Positions 27,536 to 36,029 of a DNA stretch of 43,880 nucleotides are shown here, one piece after another. The position numbers and the translations under genes were made by a program. Numbering within the stretch: the stretch's first letter is position 1; every line of letters begins with the position of its first letter. Source of the stretch: Boseongicola sp. (GTDB lineage Bacteria; Pseudomonadota; Alphaproteobacteria; Rhodobacterales; Rhodobacteraceae); contig JARFRG010000074.1 in assembly GCA_029287375.1 (NCBI GenBank), positions 1 through 43,880 on the forward strand, read 5' to 3'. Under the pieces are notes generated by a model that was not told the origin of the DNA, did no database searches, and worked only from the letters and a program-made list of their open reading frames with translations.

Positions 27536-28147
27536 ATGCCGACAATCACCTCAATTGCAGACGCAATACTGACCCGTGAAGGGGGGTATGTTGACGACCC
27601 TTCCGATCCTGGCGGTGCCACAAATTTCGGCATCACGATCCATACGATGCGGCGCCTTGGACTTGATCTGAACGATGACGGACGGATCAGCAACGATGAT
27701 GTAAAGGTGTTGGGTCGCGATCAGGCCCGCGGCATTTTTATCAATCACTACTTTACCGCGGCCCGCATTAACTGGTTGCCGGACCCGCTTCAGCCAAGTG
27801 TCTTTGACATGAACGTCAATGCCGGCGCTTTTTCAATCCGACTGTTGCAACGACTTGTCTCGCAAATGGGGTTTGCCGCGCACGATGATGGCAGGATCGG
27901 TCCCGTCACGCGCGAACGCGTGGCAGCCGCCTTTTCCGCCGCTCCGCATCATTTGGTTGACGCTTATGGGATCGCGCGGCGCAATTATTACTACCAACTT
28001 GCCGACCGCCGCGCCGCAAGCCGCAAGTATGCCCGGCGCCGCGATGGCGGCAAAGGTGGATGGATCGTGCGTGCCGAAGAATTCATCGCCCCACGCTATC
28101 ATCTTACCGACAACGAACATCGTGAAAGGGTCGCAAAATGGGGCTGA
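27536..28147 (+). CDS. GH108-type endolysin (GTA-like)
   Basis: A 203-residue peptidoglycan hydrolase of the glycoside hydrolase 108 family with a C-terminal peptidoglycan-binding-3 domain. The catalytic glutamate is E15 in TREGGYVDDP, followed by DPGGATNFGIT; the EF-hand-like DLNDDGRISNDD lies near residue 45. There is no signal peptide, as expected for a holin-dependent endolysin. In Rhodobacter capsulatus an endolysin/holin pair of this kind (rcc00555/rcc00556) releases the gene transfer agent and lies apart from the capsid cluster. Its end overlaps the holin gene by 10 bases. No capsid gene is in the window. Confidence 0.85.
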   Translation: MPTITSIADAILTREGGYVDDPSDPGGATNFGITIHTMRRLGLDLNDDGRISNDDVKVLGRDQARGIFINHYFTAARINWLPDPLQPSVFDMNVNAGAFSIRLLQRLVSQMGFAAHDDGRIGPVTRERVAAAFSAAPHHLVDAYGIARRNYYYQLADRRAASRKYARRRDGGKGGWIVRAEEFIAPRYHLTDNEHRERVAKWG

Positions 28148-28710
28148 TTGGACATGTCTTGAGTGTCATTTTTGGGGGTGGTCGCAATGTCGTGCGAGAC
28201 ACTGTCGAAGTTTTTCGTCCGAACGCCGAAGCAGATGCGCTGCGAGATGCCACGCGATATGGTGCGTCGCTCGCGCAGTTTGCGTCCGAGTTCGCCCGCC
28301 CCAATCGAGGACCGTTTGATCGCCTTGTCGACGGATTGAACCGGTTGCCGCGCCCGTTTCTGGCGCTTGGGACACTTGGGCTCTTCGTTGCGGCCATGGT
28401 TGACCCGATCTGGTTTTCTCAACGTATGCAAGGGGTTGCGCTGGTGCCCGAACCTTTATGGTGGTTGATGGGGGCCATCGTGTCATTCTATTTCGGTGCG
28501 CGTCACCAGACCAAGTCACAAGCGTTTCAAACCGACCTCGCGGCGACAATGGCGCGCGTCCCCGAGGTGGCGGCAAACATCGATAGGCTGGCACATCTTG
28601 CCAGGCCCAACGATGAAGACGCCCCTAACACAGCGGGGATGCCGTCGGCGGAAGATACGTCCGATCCCAACGCCGCTCTCGCAGAGTGGAGAGCGCAACA
28701 TGCCAAATAA
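28138..28710 (+). CDS. holin family protein (GTA holin, 3-TM type)
   Basis: A 190-residue protein resembling the 3-TM GTA holin family. Two clear membrane segments lie near residues 73-92 (FLALGTLGLFVAAMVDPIWF) and 104-120 (PLWWLMGAIVSFYFGAR), the N-terminus may hold a third, amphipathic one, and the C-terminal half is polar. It would form membrane holes that let the upstream endolysin reach the wall. The ATG lies within the last codons of the endolysin gene and its own stop lies within the next gene, so the set is translated as a unit. Confidence 0.8.
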   Translation: MGLIGHVLSVIFGGGRNVVRDTVEVFRPNAEADALRDATRYGASLAQFASEFARPNRGPFDRLVDGLNRLPRPFLALGTLGLFVAAMVDPIWFSQRMQGVALVPEPLWWLMGAIVSFYFGARHQTKSQAFQTDLAATMARVPEVAANIDRLAHLARPNDEDAPNTAGMPSAEDTSDPNAALAEWRAQHAK

Positions 28711-28879
28711 TCAGGTGTTCTCATTGGTGGCCGAACATGGCCCCTGGGTCGTGTTGGTGTTCTTTTTGCTGTGGCGGGACGTGCAAAAGGAACAAGCCAC
28801 CCGCGCGGTGCTTGATAAGAACGCGCATGTCCTGACTGAAATCGCGACGGTTATCCGGGAAAGGATGCCGCGGTCATGA
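28700..28879 (+). CDS. 59-residue BhlA/UviB-like small holin candidate
   Basis: This small protein has a short N-terminal helix, one membrane segment (HGPWVVLVFFLLWRDV, residues 13-28) and a charged amphipathic C-terminal helix. That layout, including the GPW/GPF-like lead into the segment, resembles BhlA/UviB holin-like proteins of phages and bacteriocin loci; the match is by pattern only. The ATG lies 10 bases inside the holin gene and the stop overlaps the next start in ATGA. It could be a second holin or an antiholin. Confidence 0.6.
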   Translation: MPNNQVFSLVAEHGPWVVLVFFLLWRDVQKEQATRAVLDKNAHVLTEIATVIRERMPRS

Positions 28880-29013
28880 ATGCAAAATTGAAAGCCGTTC
28901 GGTGCTGGCTGCGTTTTTGGTTTTTAGGGCGTGAACTCTCTGTGTCGATGACCAAAAACGAGACCGCACGGGCGAACCTTGATCGCGCCATTCGTGACAG
29001 TCTGCAAAGATGA
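28876..29013 (+). CDS. 45-residue small protein of unknown function
   Basis: A short frame from ATG 28876 that is linked on both sides by ATGA overlaps. It is basic and aromatic at the N-terminus (VRCWLRFWFLGREL) and then polar and helical, like a small membrane-surface or amphipathic peptide. No family was recognised. The double coupling in a row of overlapping genes is the main reason to consider it real. Confidence 0.5.
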   Translation: MNAKLKAVRCWLRFWFLGRELSVSMTKNETARANLDRAIRDSLQR

Positions 29014-29378
29014 ATGCTCTTGCGTCCGCAGTTCCACCCGATCCCACAGGTATCGTATTTTGCCTCTTGGCGGCCTGTGTCACCCTAATTTCACTCGCAC
29101 AGGTGGCACATGCGCGGCGGGTTTGGCCGCATGCCGCAAACCTTCGCGCGCTCGGTGGGCTATGCACGATTGGCTGGGGCCTTGCGGCGTGGCAGTTAAA
29201 TCTCAACGGGGCAGGTCATGATTTCGAAGGAATTCCCCTGACCGTTTCGTTGGCCCTGAGCGTTCTCGCCCTGCACCTCTTGGCCGGTCGCGGTACCTCA
29301 AACCCTGCTCCAGCCGAAAGCAGCGTTTTTCTGGGTGGGCTGTTGCTCTTGCCGCTCGGGGCGCATCTCCTGATCTGA
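29010..29378 (+). CDS. 122-residue integral membrane protein of unknown function
   Basis: Starting at ATG 29010 in an ATGA overlap, this protein has about four hydrophobic stretches (near residues 14-33, 45-62, 75-91 and 105-122) and ends inside the last one. Family not recognised. It is the last gene of the overlapping cassette; a 120-base gap precedes ccmF. It may be a further lysis or membrane-accessory component, an inference from position only. Confidence 0.6.
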   Translation: MNALASAVPPDPTGIVFCLLAACVTLISLAQVAHARRVWPHAANLRALGGLCTIGWGLAAWQLNLNGAGHDFEGIPLTVSLALSVLALHLLAGRGTSNPAPAESSVFLGGLLLLPLGAHLLI

Positions 29379-29498
29379 GCCCTCCAGTCAAATCTGCTCT
29401 CAGACCTTTCGTCGATTCCTTCACACATTTGTTATTGTCCCCGCGACTAAGCGTCCCGTGCCCTTGGCGTCGCCACTTGGGCGCTCTAATGTCTTCTC

Positions 29499-31478
29499 AT
29501 GTTTATAGAACTTGGCCATTTCACACTGATTCTTGCGCTCCTTGTGGCCGTCGTTCAGACGGTGATGCCCCTTGTGGGTGCGCATAAAGGATGGCGCGGT
29601 TGGATGGCGGTCGCGGAACCCGCCGCAATGATGCAGTTCTTCCTGCTTGGGTTTTCGTTTGCGGCGCTCACTTACGCCTTTGTGACCTCTGACTTCTCCG
29701 TCAGATTGGTCACCGCAAACAGCCACACAGCCAAGCCGATGCTTTACAAAATCACCGGCGTTTGGGGCAATCATGAAGGCTCGATGCTGCTGTGGTGCGT
29801 GATCCTTGCCTTCTTCGGAGCGCTTGCTGCTTGGTTTGGCACTAACCTGCCTGATCGACTGCGCGCGCGTGTGCTTGGTGTGCAAGCCTCTGTCGGTGTT
29901 GCGTTTTTGACGTTCCTCATTTTCACGTCAAACCCGTTTTTGCGCCTCGAATTCCCGCCTTTGAACGGCCAGGACCTGAACCCGTTGCTGCAAGACCCCG
30001 GTCTCGCGTTTCATCCACCGTTTCTCTACATTGGCTATGTTGGCCTTTCGATGAGCTTCTCTTTCGCCGTCGCGGCCCTGATTGAAGGCCGCGTGGATGC
30101 GGCTTGGGGCCGTTGGGTGCGACCCTGGACATTGCTGGCCTGGCTCAACCTCACCATTGGAATCGCACTCGGGTCCTGGTGGGCCTACTACGAGCTTGGC
30201 TGGGGCGGTTTCTGGTTCTGGGATCCGGTCGAAAACGCTTCATTCATGCCATGGCTCATTGCGGCTGCGCTTCTCCATTCGGCCATTGTGGTTGAAAAGC
30301 GAGAGGCCCTCAAAAGCTGGACCATCCTGCTTGCGATTCTCGCCTTTGGCTTCTCGCTGATCGGCGCCTTTATTGTGCGCTCCGGCGTGCTCACGTCGGT
30401 CCATGCCTTTGCCAATGATCCCGAGCGTGGTGTCTACCTATTGCTGATCACAGCGATCTTCATGGGCGGCGCTCTGACACTTTATGCCGCGCGCGCAGGG
30501 CAATTGCAGGCCAAAGGCGTTTTCAGCCTCGTGAGCCGTGAAAGCGCGCTTGTCGCGAACAATGTCCTTCTTGCCGTGGCCACCTTCGTGGTCTTCCTTG
30601 GCACCATCTGGCCGTTGGTGGCTGAACTCCTTTGGGACCGCAAGCTCTCGGTCGGCCCACCGTTTTTTGACGCCGCCTTCACACCTTTCATGATGGCATT
30701 GGCGGTTATCTTGCCCGTCGGTTCCATGTTGCCGTGGAAACGCGCCAAAATCGCCAACACCATGCGGCCGCTTTGGATCGTTCTTGTGCTGACCTTCGCC
30801 GTTGCCGCGATGGTCTGGGTGGTACAGACCGAACGCTCTCTCATTGCGCCAATTGGCGCGGGCTTGGGGACGTGGCTTGTTTTTGGTGCTGCGGTCGACT
30901 TGTGGCAACGCACCGGGCGTGGCAGCACCCGATACAGGCTTGGACGTGTCCTGCGCTTACCACGCGCCGACATGGGACGCGTCACGGCCCATGCAGGCCT
31001 CGGCATCACCTTCATTGGCATCGCCGCAATGACGGCATGGCAGATCGAGGATATCCGCGTCGCGACCCCCGGCGAGAGTTTCCGCGTGGGCGCATATGAC
31101 GTCACCCTCGTGGACGTTCAGCAAGTCGAAGGCCCGAACTACATCTCGACCATGGCCGAAATGCAGATTGATCGAAACGGGCGCGACGTGGCGACGCTTT
31201 TCCCCGAAAAACGCATTTACCCGGTCGCCAATATGCCAACGACAGAGGCCGCCATCGACAACGGCGTGTTCCGCGACCTCTACCTTGTCATCGGAGACCC
31301 GCAGGGGAACGGCGGGTGGTCTGTACGTACTTTTGTCAAACCTTTTGCCAACTGGATTTGGGCGGGTGCCATCATCATGTCTCTTGGCGGCCTCTTGTCT
31401 CTGACCGATCGTCGCTTCCGCGTCGCCGCAGGCGCTCGCAAGACGCCCAAAGCCACTGGCGGGGTACCTGCCGAATGA
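29499..31478 (+). CDS. ccmF: cytochrome c maturation protein CcmF
   Basis: CcmF is the inner-membrane haem lyase subunit that takes haem from CcmE and, with CcmH, attaches it to apocytochrome c. The 659-residue protein has many membrane helices and the WWD signature WGGFWFWDPVENASFMPW, with GVWGNHEGSMLLW and conserved periplasmic histidines in HPPFLY and RSGVLTSVHAF. The ATG follows a poor ribosome binding site. It overlaps ccmH in ATGA. The usual ccmE-ccmF adjacency is broken by the cassette upstream. Confidence 0.97.
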   Translation: MFIELGHFTLILALLVAVVQTVMPLVGAHKGWRGWMAVAEPAAMMQFFLLGFSFAALTYAFVTSDFSVRLVTANSHTAKPMLYKITGVWGNHEGSMLLWCVILAFFGALAAWFGTNLPDRLRARVLGVQASVGVAFLTFLIFTSNPFLRLEFPPLNGQDLNPLLQDPGLAFHPPFLYIGYVGLSMSFSFAVAALIEGRVDAAWGRWVRPWTLLAWLNLTIGIALGSWWAYYELGWGGFWFWDPVENASFMPWLIAAALLHSAIVVEKREALKSWTILLAILAFGFSLIGAFIVRSGVLTSVHAFANDPERGVYLLLITAIFMGGALTLYAARAGQLQAKGVFSLVSRESALVANNVLLAVATFVVFLGTIWPLVAELLWDRKLSVGPPFFDAAFTPFMMALAVILPVGSMLPWKRAKIANTMRPLWIVLVLTFAVAAMVWVVQTERSLIAPIGAGLGTWLVFGAAVDLWQRTGRGSTRYRLGRVLRLPRADMGRVTAHAGLGITFIGIAAMTAWQIEDIRVATPGESFRVGAYDVTLVDVQQVEGPNYISTMAEMQIDRNGRDVATLFPEKRIYPVANMPTTEAAIDNGVFRDLYLVIGDPQGNGGWSVRTFVKPFANWIWAGAIIMSLGGLLSLTDRRFRVAAGARKTPKATGGVPAE

Positions 31479-31927
31479 TCCGCGCTTTTCTTCTGGCGTT
31501 GGCGCTTGGCATTACGACGCCGGCGATGGCTGTGCAGGTCGACGAAATCCTCGCCGATCCCATCATGGAAGAGCGCGCTCGCGACCTTTCCAAAAATCTG
31601 CGCTGTCTCGTGTGTCGTAACGAAAACATCGACGAAAGCAACGCCGAACTCGCCCGAGATCTGCGCCTTCTGGTGCGCGAACGCCTCGTTGCGGGCGACA
31701 CAAACGCCGAGGTCATCAATTTCATTGTTGCGCGTTATGGAGAATACGTTCTGTTGACGCCGCGTGCCACTGGCTCGACCCTGATTTTGTGGATCGCAGG
31801 CCCGGCCATGCTTCTCGCCGCGCTTGGCGTTGCGGGCCTATATATCCGCCGCAGGCGTCCGGTCGCGGGGCCTGCCACACTGTCGGACGATGAAAAAAAC
31901 CGCATCAATCAGCTTATGGACAACTGA
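31475..31927 (+). CDS. ccmH: cytochrome c maturation protein CcmH
   Basis: A 150-residue periplasmic thiol-oxidoreductase anchored in the membrane. A signal peptide (AMAV, cut near residue 19) is followed by LRCLVCRNENI with the redox cysteines C44 and C47, and a C-terminal membrane segment near residues 101-120. It keeps the cysteines of the apocytochrome haem site reduced for CcmF. Only the CcmH/CycL-type domain is present; the TPR part (CcmI) is not in this window. It is coupled to ccmF by an ATGA overlap. Confidence 0.95.
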   Translation: MIRAFLLALALGITTPAMAVQVDEILADPIMEERARDLSKNLRCLVCRNENIDESNAELARDLRLLVRERLVAGDTNAEVINFIVARYGEYVLLTPRATGSTLILWIAGPAMLLAALGVAGLYIRRRRPVAGPATLSDDEKNRINQLMDN

Positions 31928-31997
31928 CGCGGCGTTTGGGCTTTTCCGAACCGCTCGGTTCACTTATGTGAAGGCGAAGCGTTCGAAAGGGATTCCC

Positions 31998-32774
31998 ATG
32001 GACTATCAGACAATTCGCGTCACCGAGAAAGACGGCTATGGCACTATCATGCTGAACCGTCCTGATGTGAAAAACGCTCTTAACACCCAGATGCGCGCGG
32101 AAATCCTTCATGCAGTCAAGGCACTTGGACTGACACAGCGCGCGCTTGTCATCACCGGGGCGGGAGATGCGTTTTGCTCGGGTCAGGATCTTGGAGACCG
32201 CGCAACCGTCGCCAACACCGACCTCGAACGGACGCTTCGGGACGAGTATATGCCGATGATCCGCGCCATCGTGGATTGTCCACTCCCTGTCATTGCAGCC
32301 GTCAACGGCGCAGCCGCAGGGGCAGGGACGTCGCTCGCGCTGGCCGCAGATGTTGTCATCGCCACCGAAAGCGCGGTCTTTCTGCAGGCTTTCGCACGTA
32401 TTGGCCTGATCCCCGATGCTGGGGTCACGCACTTCCTGCCTCAACAAATCGGCATGGCGCGCGCCATGGGGGCCGCGCTTTTTGCCGAACCCGTCACTGC
32501 GCGCGAGGCGGCTGATTGGGGAATGATTTGGGAAGCAGTGCCGGATGCATCTTTTGAGGCCAGATGGCGTGAACGCGTCTCAAAGCTTGCCTCTGGCCCC
32601 ACAAACTCCTATGTCGGCATCAAGGAAGCTCTGCGCGCCAGCGCCGGAAATACGCTGGAAGAACAATTGCTTGTCGAGGCGAAGCTTCAAGGGCGATGTG
32701 GCAAGACCCGCGATTTCCGCGAGGGAGTCTTGGCATTCCTGGAAAAGCGCCCGGCGCAATTCGAGGGCCGCTAA
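31998..32774 (+). CDS. paaG: enoyl-CoA hydratase/isomerase, PaaG-like
   Basis: A 258-residue crotonase-fold protein. FCSGQDLGDR and NGAAAGAGTSLALAADVVIA form the oxyanion hole; ARIGLIPDAGVTHFLPQQIG and AADWGMIW are close in pattern to PaaG, the ring 1,2-epoxyphenylacetyl-CoA isomerase of phenylacetate breakdown. No other paa gene is in the window, so a fatty-acid or other acyl-CoA role is possible. It starts 70 bases after ccmH. Confidence 0.75.
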   Translation: MDYQTIRVTEKDGYGTIMLNRPDVKNALNTQMRAEILHAVKALGLTQRALVITGAGDAFCSGQDLGDRATVANTDLERTLRDEYMPMIRAIVDCPLPVIAAVNGAAAGAGTSLALAADVVIATESAVFLQAFARIGLIPDAGVTHFLPQQIGMARAMGAALFAEPVTAREAADWGMIWEAVPDASFEARWRERVSKLASGPTNSYVGIKEALRASAGNTLEEQLLVEAKLQGRCGKTRDFREGVLAFLEKRPAQFEGR

Positions 32775-32850
32775 AACGCTTTGTTTGCCAAGAGTTAACT
32801 CAATGGCGCGACAACCCCGGACAAAAGCCTTAACAAATTCTGACGTTTGC

Positions 32851-32900
32851 GCACGGGCGCACCGACGTAATACCGACGCGTTACCGACGTAATACCGACA
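32851..32900 (+). repeat. 11-bp iterated element, copy A
   Basis: After the lead GCACGGGCGC, units of exactly 11 bases follow: ACCGACGTAAT (32861-32871), ACCGACGCGTT (32872-32882), ACCGACGTAAT (32883-32893) and a partial ACCGACA. The same lead and unit series recur inverted at 41351-41400. This copy reads in the direction of paaG and lies about 77 bases after its stop. Confidence 0.85.
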
Positions 32901-33073
32901 AGCTGAATCCGTTGATAATTGTTTGATATCAGGGATATACAGACAACTCTGCGCCGCTCTCAGATAACTCTGACCGCACGCTGCATTAAGTCCAGCTTAA
33001 TCATTGCGGCACGCGATCCGCAGTAGTCTCGCAACAAACAAGTGCTTTAGACAACGATGCTCGACTGCATCAG

Positions 33074-33108
33074 CCGCGGGGGCGAACTCTCATCTTTCGC
33101 CCTCGCGG
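33074..33108 (+). terminator. GC-rich hairpin, probable terminator between paaG and gltA
   Basis: Arms CCGCGGGGGCGAA (33074-33086) and TTCGCCCTCGCGG (33096-33108) pair over 13 positions with one G-U pair as plus-strand RNA; loop of 9 bases. The downstream T-run is weak (AATTTCGTT). The one mismatch on the minus strand makes it better for the rightward transcript. Confidence 0.6.
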
Positions 33109-33132
33109 AATTTCGTTAGACCGAAGAAGCTC

Positions 33133-34428
33133 TTAGCGGTCTTCGACGTCTACATAGTCACGCATTGTAGCACCCACATAAAGCTGACGTGGACGACCAA
33201 TTTTCATCTGTGGATCCGCGATCATTTCTTTCCACTGGCTGATCCAGCCAACAGTCCGCGCAAGTGCAAAGATCGGCGTAAACATCGACGTCGGAAAGCC
33301 CATCGCATCAAGAATGATGCCGGAATAGAAATCCACGTTTGGATACAGCTTCTTCTCTTTGAAATACGGATCCTCAATTGCGATCCGCTCAAGCTCCTTG
33401 GCCACCTGAAGCGTCGGGTTGTTCTCGACCCCGAGCAATTCAAGCACCTCATCTGCAGATTGCTTCATCACCTTCGCACGCGGATCGAAGTTCTTGTAAA
33501 CCCGGTGTCCGAACCCCATCAGGCGGAACGGATCATCTTTGTCCTTCGCCCGTGCAATGTATTCCGGGATGCGATCCACGGTGCCGATCTCGCGCAGCAT
33601 CTCCAGGCAGGCTTGGTTCGCGCCACCATGTGCCGGCCCCCAAAGACAGGCGATACCAGCAGCAATACACGCAAACGGGTTTGCGCCTGACGACGATGCA
33701 AGACGAACGGTCGATGTGGATGCGTTTTGTTCATGATCTGCGTGTAGCGTGAAAATCCGGTCCATCGCACGGCTCAGGATCGGGTTCACTTCATATTCTT
33801 CTGCGGGCACGGAAAAACACATGCGCAAGAAATTCGACGCATAATCCAGATCATTGCGCGGATAGACAAACGGTTGGCCGATCGAAAACTTATAAGCCCA
33901 GGCGGCAATCGTCGGCATCTTCGCGATCAAACGGATCGTCGCAACCTCGCGCTGCCAAGGGTCCGTTATGTCGGTGCTGTCATGATAAAACGCAGACATG
34001 GCACCCACGACACCCGTCATAATCGCCATCGGGTGCGCGTCGCGGCGGAACCCGCGATAGAAATACACCATTTGCTCGTGCAGCATTGTGTGCTGCGTTA
34101 CACGGTGCTCGAAATCCTCAAGCTGAACCGCCGATGGCAATTCGCCGTACAGCAGCAAATACGCGACTTCAAGGAAATGAGATTTTTCAGCCAACTGATC
34201 AATCGGATAGCCGCGGTGCAGCAATTCACCGAGATCACCGTCAATAAACGTGATTGTGCTGTCGCACGCGGCGGTTGATGTGAAACCTGGATCATAGGTA
34301 AAGACGTCGCCCTGCGCATACAGCTTGCGGATGTCCAAAACATCCGGGCCGGCACTAGGAGAAAGGATCGGCAGCTCAATTTCTTTGTCGTCAAATGTCA
34401 GTTTGGCGGTTTTAGCGGTTTCTGCCAT
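33133..34428 (-). CDS. gltA: citrate synthase
   Basis: GltA condenses oxaloacetate and acetyl-CoA at the entry of the TCA cycle. From ATG 34428 it has 431 residues, the length of the hexameric NADH-sensitive type. [11 protein letters not shown] and [13 protein letters not shown] hold the catalytic histidines and NVDFYSG the aspartate. Two in-frame ATGs lie further upstream (34434, 34443); I prefer [10 protein letters not shown] because GGGGATG stands before it. A 109-base gap to gltX should hold its promoter. Confidence 0.97.
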   Translation of the reverse strand: MAETAKTAKLTFDDKEIELPILSPSAGPDVLDIRKLYAQGDVFTYDPGFTSTAACDSTITFIDGDLGELLHRGYPIDQLAEKSHFLEVAYLLLYGELPSAVQLEDFEHRVTQHTMLHEQMVYFYRGFRRDAHPMAIMTGVVGAMSAFYHDSTDITDPWQREVATIRLIAKMPTIAAWAYKFSIGQPFVYPRNDLDYASNFLRMCFSVPAEEYEVNPILSRAMDRIFTLHADHEQNASTSTVRLASSSGANPFACIAAGIACLWGPAHGGANQACLEMLREIGTVDRIPEYIARAKDKDDPFRLMGFGHRVYKNFDPRAKVMKQSADEVLELLGVENNPTLQVAKELERIAIEDPYFKEKKLYPNVDFYSGIILDAMGFPTSMFTPIFALARTVGWISQWKEMIADPQMKIGRPRQLYVGATMRDYVDVEDR

Positions 34429-34537
34429 GGTCATCCCCGTCATTTCGGTCCGGCGCCGTTTGGGCCGGTCGGTTTGTCCGTCGCGTTTCTGCGCAGGATC
34501 TGAAGTTCGGACGGCCCAACAACGGGATCGCCCAAGT

Positions 34538-35941
34538 TTAACTCGCCGCGTCGCTCAAACGAAGCAGGGTCTCATCGCGGCCAAGAACCAACATCATATC
34601 GAACACACTAGGACTGACTGCCCGACCTGCCAACGCCGCACGAAGCGGTCCTGCCAGCTTGCCAAGCTTGAGGTCGTGCGCCTCTGCCAGTGACTGTACG
34701 ACGCCCTCCAGAGCGTCGCGGTTCCAGCTAGCATTTTGCAGGTGCGGCGTCAATTCCATCAGTATACCACGGGATACCGGATCAAGAGCCTTCAAAGACC
34801 GCTCATCTGGCTCGATTGGGCGTTGCATTAGAATAAACGCGGCTTTTTCAAGAAGTTCCGGATAAGTTCGGGCGCGGTCCTTGAGGCAATACATCGCACG
34901 TTGCAAATCGTTTGATTGCGTTTCTGTCAGCTCTCGCTGACCCGAAGCCGTCAGGAACCCTTGGATTTCCCCGACGAGTGCAGCATCTTCCATCACCGCG
35001 ATATGTTGCCCCGACACATTCAAAAGTTTCTTTGTGTCAAACCGGGCAGGCGCTTTGCCGATCCCGTCCAACCCGAACCAGGCAATTGCTTGCTCGGTCG
35101 AAAAGAACTCATCGTCTCCGTGGCTCCAGCCAAGTCGCGCAAGATAGTTGCGCATGCCCGCAGCCGGATACCCTTCAGCCTGCCATTCCTCGACACCGAC
35201 CGCACCGTGTCGTTTGGAAAGCTTCTTGCCGTCTTCGCCGTGAATAAGCGGAATATGCGCCCAAACCGGCACATCCCAGCCCATTGCATTATACACAAGC
35301 ATCTGACGCGCGGCATTGTTCAAATGGTCGTCGCCCCGGATCACATGGGTGACGCCCATATCATGATCATCAACCACGACTGCAAGCATATACACAGGGG
35401 TTCCGTCCGACCTCAGCACGATCATATCGTCCAGCTGATCATTGCCGATGGTGACGTCGCCCTGCACGGCGTCTTCAATAATCGTCACGCCCTCACGGGG
35501 TGCCTTCACCCGGATCGCAAACGGCGCATCGGGGTGATCGGCAACGCTCACATCGCGCCATGGCGAGCGGAACATTGTCGAGCGCCCTTCCGACTTTGCG
35601 GACTCGCGAAAAGCCGCGATCTCTTCTTGCGTGGAAAAGCATTTATAGGCGGCGCCTGACGTCAGCATTTCGTAAGCGACTTCGGCATGGCGCGCCGCGC
35701 CGTCGAATTGGCTAACCGCATCGCCGTCCCAATCAAGACCCAGCCAGCGCAACCCGCGAAATATCGCTTCGGTCGCTGCAGGCGTCGAGCGCGTGCGATC
35801 TGTATCTTCGATGCGCAGCAGGAATTGCCCACCGTGATGACGCGCAAATAGCCAGTTGAACAGGGCGGTGCGCGCGCCTCCGATGTGCAGATACCCCGTC
35901 GGAGACGGAGCAAAGCGGGTCACGACAGGGCGGTCAGTCAT
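34538..35941 (-). CDS. gltX: glutamyl-tRNA synthetase
   Basis: This class I synthetase charges tRNA-Glu. In 467 residues, [20 protein letters not shown] is the HIGH motif and [12 protein letters not shown] the KMSKS motif; the C-terminal anticodon-binding helical domain follows. Alphaproteobacteria often carry two GltX-type genes, and a non-discriminating one may also charge tRNA-Gln; which type this is cannot be decided here. It is divergent from comEC with 88 bases between. Confidence 0.96.
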   Translation of the reverse strand: MTDRPVVTRFAPSPTGYLHIGGARTALFNWLFARHHGGQFLLRIEDTDRTRSTPAATEAIFRGLRWLGLDWDGDAVSQFDGAARHAEVAYEMLTSGAAYKCFSTQEEIAAFRESAKSEGRSTMFRSPWRDVSVADHPDAPFAIRVKAPREGVTIIEDAVQGDVTIGNDQLDDMIVLRSDGTPVYMLAVVVDDHDMGVTHVIRGDDHLNNAARQMLVYNAMGWDVPVWAHIPLIHGEDGKKLSKRHGAVGVEEWQAEGYPAAGMRNYLARLGWSHGDDEFFSTEQAIAWFGLDGIGKAPARFDTKKLLNVSGQHIAVMEDAALVGEIQGFLTASGQRELTETQSNDLQRAMYCLKDRARTYPELLEKAAFILMQRPIEPDERSLKALDPVSRGILMELTPHLQNASWNRDALEGVVQSLAEAHDLKLGKLAGPLRAALAGRAVSPSVFDMMLVLGRDETLLRLSDAAS

Positions 35942-36029
35942 GGCGGCGGCCTTTTGAAGTTAAGCTTTTGGAAACCTTGAACGGCGTAGCGTCGTCGGTG
36001 TGTAGTCAACCCAAGTTGGGGAGACAAGG

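Larger units (their letters stand above)
32775..33132. other. 358-bp region between convergent paaG and gltA
   Basis: No gene is seen. It holds an 11-bp iterated element (32851-32900), an inverted repeat ATTAAG-N5-CTTAAT (32985-33001), AACTCTG twice around 32945-32972, and a strong GC-rich hairpin close to the gltA stop. The remainder shows nothing I can assign. Confidence 0.6.

Noticed and set aside
32861-32900. Tandem units as a small CRISPR array
   Set aside because: Units are 11 bases with no unique spacers; CRISPR repeats are about 24-40 bases with spacers of similar size.
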